Assembly (NCBI GenBank): GCA_020226215.1
Contig: CM035228.1
Span: forward strand, 66,499,989-66,563,988
Length of the DNA: 64,000 nucleotides
Direction of reading: 5' to 3'
Origin: Sindora glabra
Taxonomy: Eukaryota > Streptophyta > Magnoliopsida > Fabales > Fabaceae
Within the stretch, counting starts at the first letter, position 1. Every line of letters begins with the position of its first letter. This document shows positions 61,861 to 64,000 of this stretch, one piece after another. Position numbers and translations under genes: made by a program. A model generated the notes under the pieces. It ran no database searches. It saw only the letters and a list, made by a program, of their open reading frames with translations, and was not told the origin of the DNA.

Positions 61861-63390
61861 ATTACTAATGTTTATCTTTGAAAATAACTATATTTTATTT
61901 ATCTATATTTATTAGATATTCAATTTGAACTTTAGTTCCATACATAATTGAAAATTTACACTTAATTATTTAAAATGCTATAAATTTTTATGGTTATATG
62001 TAAACTTGATAATTTTTTTAAAAAAATAAATATATGTATATATGTAGGCCAAGACTTCAATACAATGATAATATTTTAGGGTGTCCATACCTTAGATATT
62101 TAAATAAATGTAAGTCATTAGATTAATTAGTTATTAAATGAATTATTTAATTTATCTTTTTGGTAACTTAATATGTAGGTTTTAATTTTTCAAGGGGTTA
62201 ATGCCAAATCCGCCATAAATTTTATTTGAATTCAAAGGAAGATACACTCATATGAATTGTTAAAATCGTATTTCATTGATTAATTATGTTATGAATAATT
62301 ATTGAGTTTATTGGATGTGGATGTCCATATATTAGACATTATACTTTCAATTATGGTCAATTGTTAGATTAGACATTACATTCTTATTATAGTTGATTAT
62401 TAGGTTTTAATTTTATTTATGAATCATTATTATAAAATTATAATATTTGATTAATTTGTCTTATAAATATGGGTTATATAAATCATTCTTGATACAGTTG
62501 AATCAAATATTCTCCTTCTCCTTAGCTTTATCTCTTTCATATCTTTCTTTTATTATTTCTTAAGTATTTACACGAGGCTCTGATCTGTTGAGGTAATTTC
62601 TTCTAAACATAAATTATTTTACCTAATCTTGTTACTTTTTGCTAATATAATAATTCTTCTCTCTTATCTTGTTCATATTCTTATTTCCTTCATACTTCAA
62701 TTTTAATTTCTATAATGGTTTTAACGTTTTACTAGTTGTATCCGAAGAAATAATAGTTATAAAATATTGAATATGATGTGTAGAAATACTAATAAAAATA
62801 AATAATGAATTAAACTGAGAAATAGAAAACAATATAAATTCGCATATATGACATATTATACATTTGAAAATTTATTCCTAGATACTAAATGAGTGAAATT
62901 TCTAAATCTATAAAATGTGTGAGCATATATATATAGTATGTAATTGTGGATATGTGGTTAGCATTTAATTATGTTATCATCTTGTGATTGAAAAATTGTT
63001 ATATAAAATAACAATATATGTTATGTTGATATAGAAAGAAATTTACTTGCACGATAAGGTTTGACTTTAAGTAAAAATGAAAATGAACATTCAAGAAACT
63101 AAGTTTGGAAAAGGAAAAGAATTATCAAGAAACAAGAATATATAAATACACATATATTTAATAATTACATAAAGATATACAATTTACTTTTTATTTTCAT
63201 CTCATTCACTTTCAATATACTATGAAATATACCTTTTATAAATATAATAACTTCGCAATGTTTGATCATTGTATAGGTTGATAATGAAATGGAAAGTTAG
63301 CAATGGATTAATAATTGTATGAATAATATATTAATTAATAATTCTCTTCAATATACCTTTATTATATTGAAAATTTTCTAATTCATTTTT
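61861..63390. other. AT-rich sequence, possibly LTR/leader of the copia element
   Basis: A TATAAATATGGG box at about 62,462 and a downstream pyrimidine-rich stretch would suit an LTR preceding the copia gag at 63.4 kb. However, no LTR partner can be seen because the window ends, and no convincing primer-binding site was found. Confidence 0.35.
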
Positions 63391-64000
63391 ATATGTTTAT
63401 GATAGTATTTTGTCAAATCTTACAAATCTTGAATTTGTGACTCTTGACATTATGAAAAAATTTAAAGGGTTAAAATTGAGTATCTTATGGTAAAAGACCC
63501 ATTTATTCTCTAGAATAATTTTAAAAAAATATATGATCATTTGAAAATTGTCATTCTTCCAAAAGCCCGCTATAAGTGGATGCATTTAAGATTACAAGAT
63601 TTTTAAAATTATAAGTGACTATAACTTTACAATGTTTAGAATTAATTTTTAACTGAAATTATATGGAGAAAAAATCACTGATGAAGATATGTTAGAAAAA
63701 AAATTCTCCACTTTTCATGCATCCAATTTGCTTCTACAGTAGCAATATCAAGAAAAAAGGTTTTAATAAATATTCTAAGTTAATTTCTTATCTTCTTGTA
63801 GCTAAAGAAAATAATGAACTTTTGATGAAAAATTAGAAATCTTGTCTGACTAGCTTTGCTACTCCATTCCCTGAAGCAAATGTAGCAACACATGATCATT
63901 TTACTTATAAATAAACACATGGCCGTAAACGTGGTTATAGTCGTGGCCAAGGTTGCTGTCATGGATATGGTCGTAGTCATGGTTCTTATATCATTAACTT
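63390..64000 (+). pseudogene. Copia-type retrotransposon gag (UBN2) 5' part, truncated by window end
   Basis: Reading through two frames gives NLTNLEFVTLDI (about 63,418), HLKIVILPKARYKWMHLRLQ (about 63,540), GEKITDEDMLEKKFSTFHAS (about 63,665), then LLVAKENNELLMKN and an arginine/glycine-rich KRGYSRGQGCCHGYGRSHG tail running to the window edge. This order is the UBN2/DUF4219-type gag of plant copia retrotransposons just before the zinc knuckle. At least two stops and a frameshift are present, so it is a decayed copy. The pol region would lie beyond the window. Confidence 0.8.

Noticed and set aside
62570..62600. GGCTCTGAT as an antisense primer-binding site of a minus-strand retroelement
   Set aside because: Only nine bases match, and no retroelement domain is found on the minus strand nearby.
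1..64000. CRISPR arrays, operons, bacterial ribosome-binding sites
   Set aside because: The sequence is plainly plant nuclear DNA with spliced genes and plant transposons. No regularly spaced short repeats were seen.

Overview
The window looks like nuclear DNA from a eudicot, probably a woody rosid, though I cannot name the species. It is very AT-rich, genes are sparse and intron-rich with GT-AG introns, and most of the sequence is decayed transposable elements of plant type: L1-like LINE, PIF/Harbinger, MULE, CACTA and copia, plus an endogenous plant pararetrovirus.

Layout. 0-2.7 kb is AT-rich and unassigned. 2.7-6.6 kb is a minus-strand L1-type LINE corpse (nucleic-acid-binding ORF1, endonuclease, reverse transcriptase). 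6.6-10.1 kb holds only small repeats. 10.2-11.7 kb is a broken PIF/Harbinger transposase, followed by a MITE-like element and a tandem duplication. 14.2-26.9 kb is the one intact host gene. It lies on the minus strand and encodes a SNF2-family ATPase with an embedded RING finger (CHR27/CHR28, or FRG, class). I resolved ten coding exons giving a clean ORF of about 1,018-1,073 residues, plus a probable 5' UTR exon.

From 27 kb to the end the window is mobile-element territory. 29,158-32,047 is a Mutator-like element with about 90-bp TIRs and a perfect 9-bp target duplication. 34.4-42.1 kb is a CACTA (En/Spm) corpse with transposase-associated, TNP2 and C-terminal domains, interrupted by an insertion carrying a pentatricopeptide-repeat (PPR) gene fragment. 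42.8-50.5 kb is a nearly full-length, heavily mutated endogenous caulimovirid of florendovirus/petuvirus organisation (MP, CP with zinc knuckle, PR, RT, RNase H, a second ORF, then a 35S-type promoter). It is bracketed by an inverted repeat of about 120 bp. 51,691-52,424 is a candidate solo LTR.

The clearest discovery is 55,674-56,999. This is a Pack-MULE with about 155-bp TIRs and an exact 9-bp target duplication. It carries intron-containing genomic DNA from the coiled-coil region of a kinesin-7 (MKRP/KIN-7D-like) gene. Its longest ORF reads from kinesin sequence straight into the transposon TIR.

The last 7 kb contains a Tourist-like MITE with TAA duplications, a possible SINE, several copies of a dispersed terminal-repeat family, and the start of a copia-type (UBN2) gag gene cut by the window edge. 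Apart from the SNF2 gene there is no evidence that the genes work together. The value of the window is as a record of nested insertion and gene capture.
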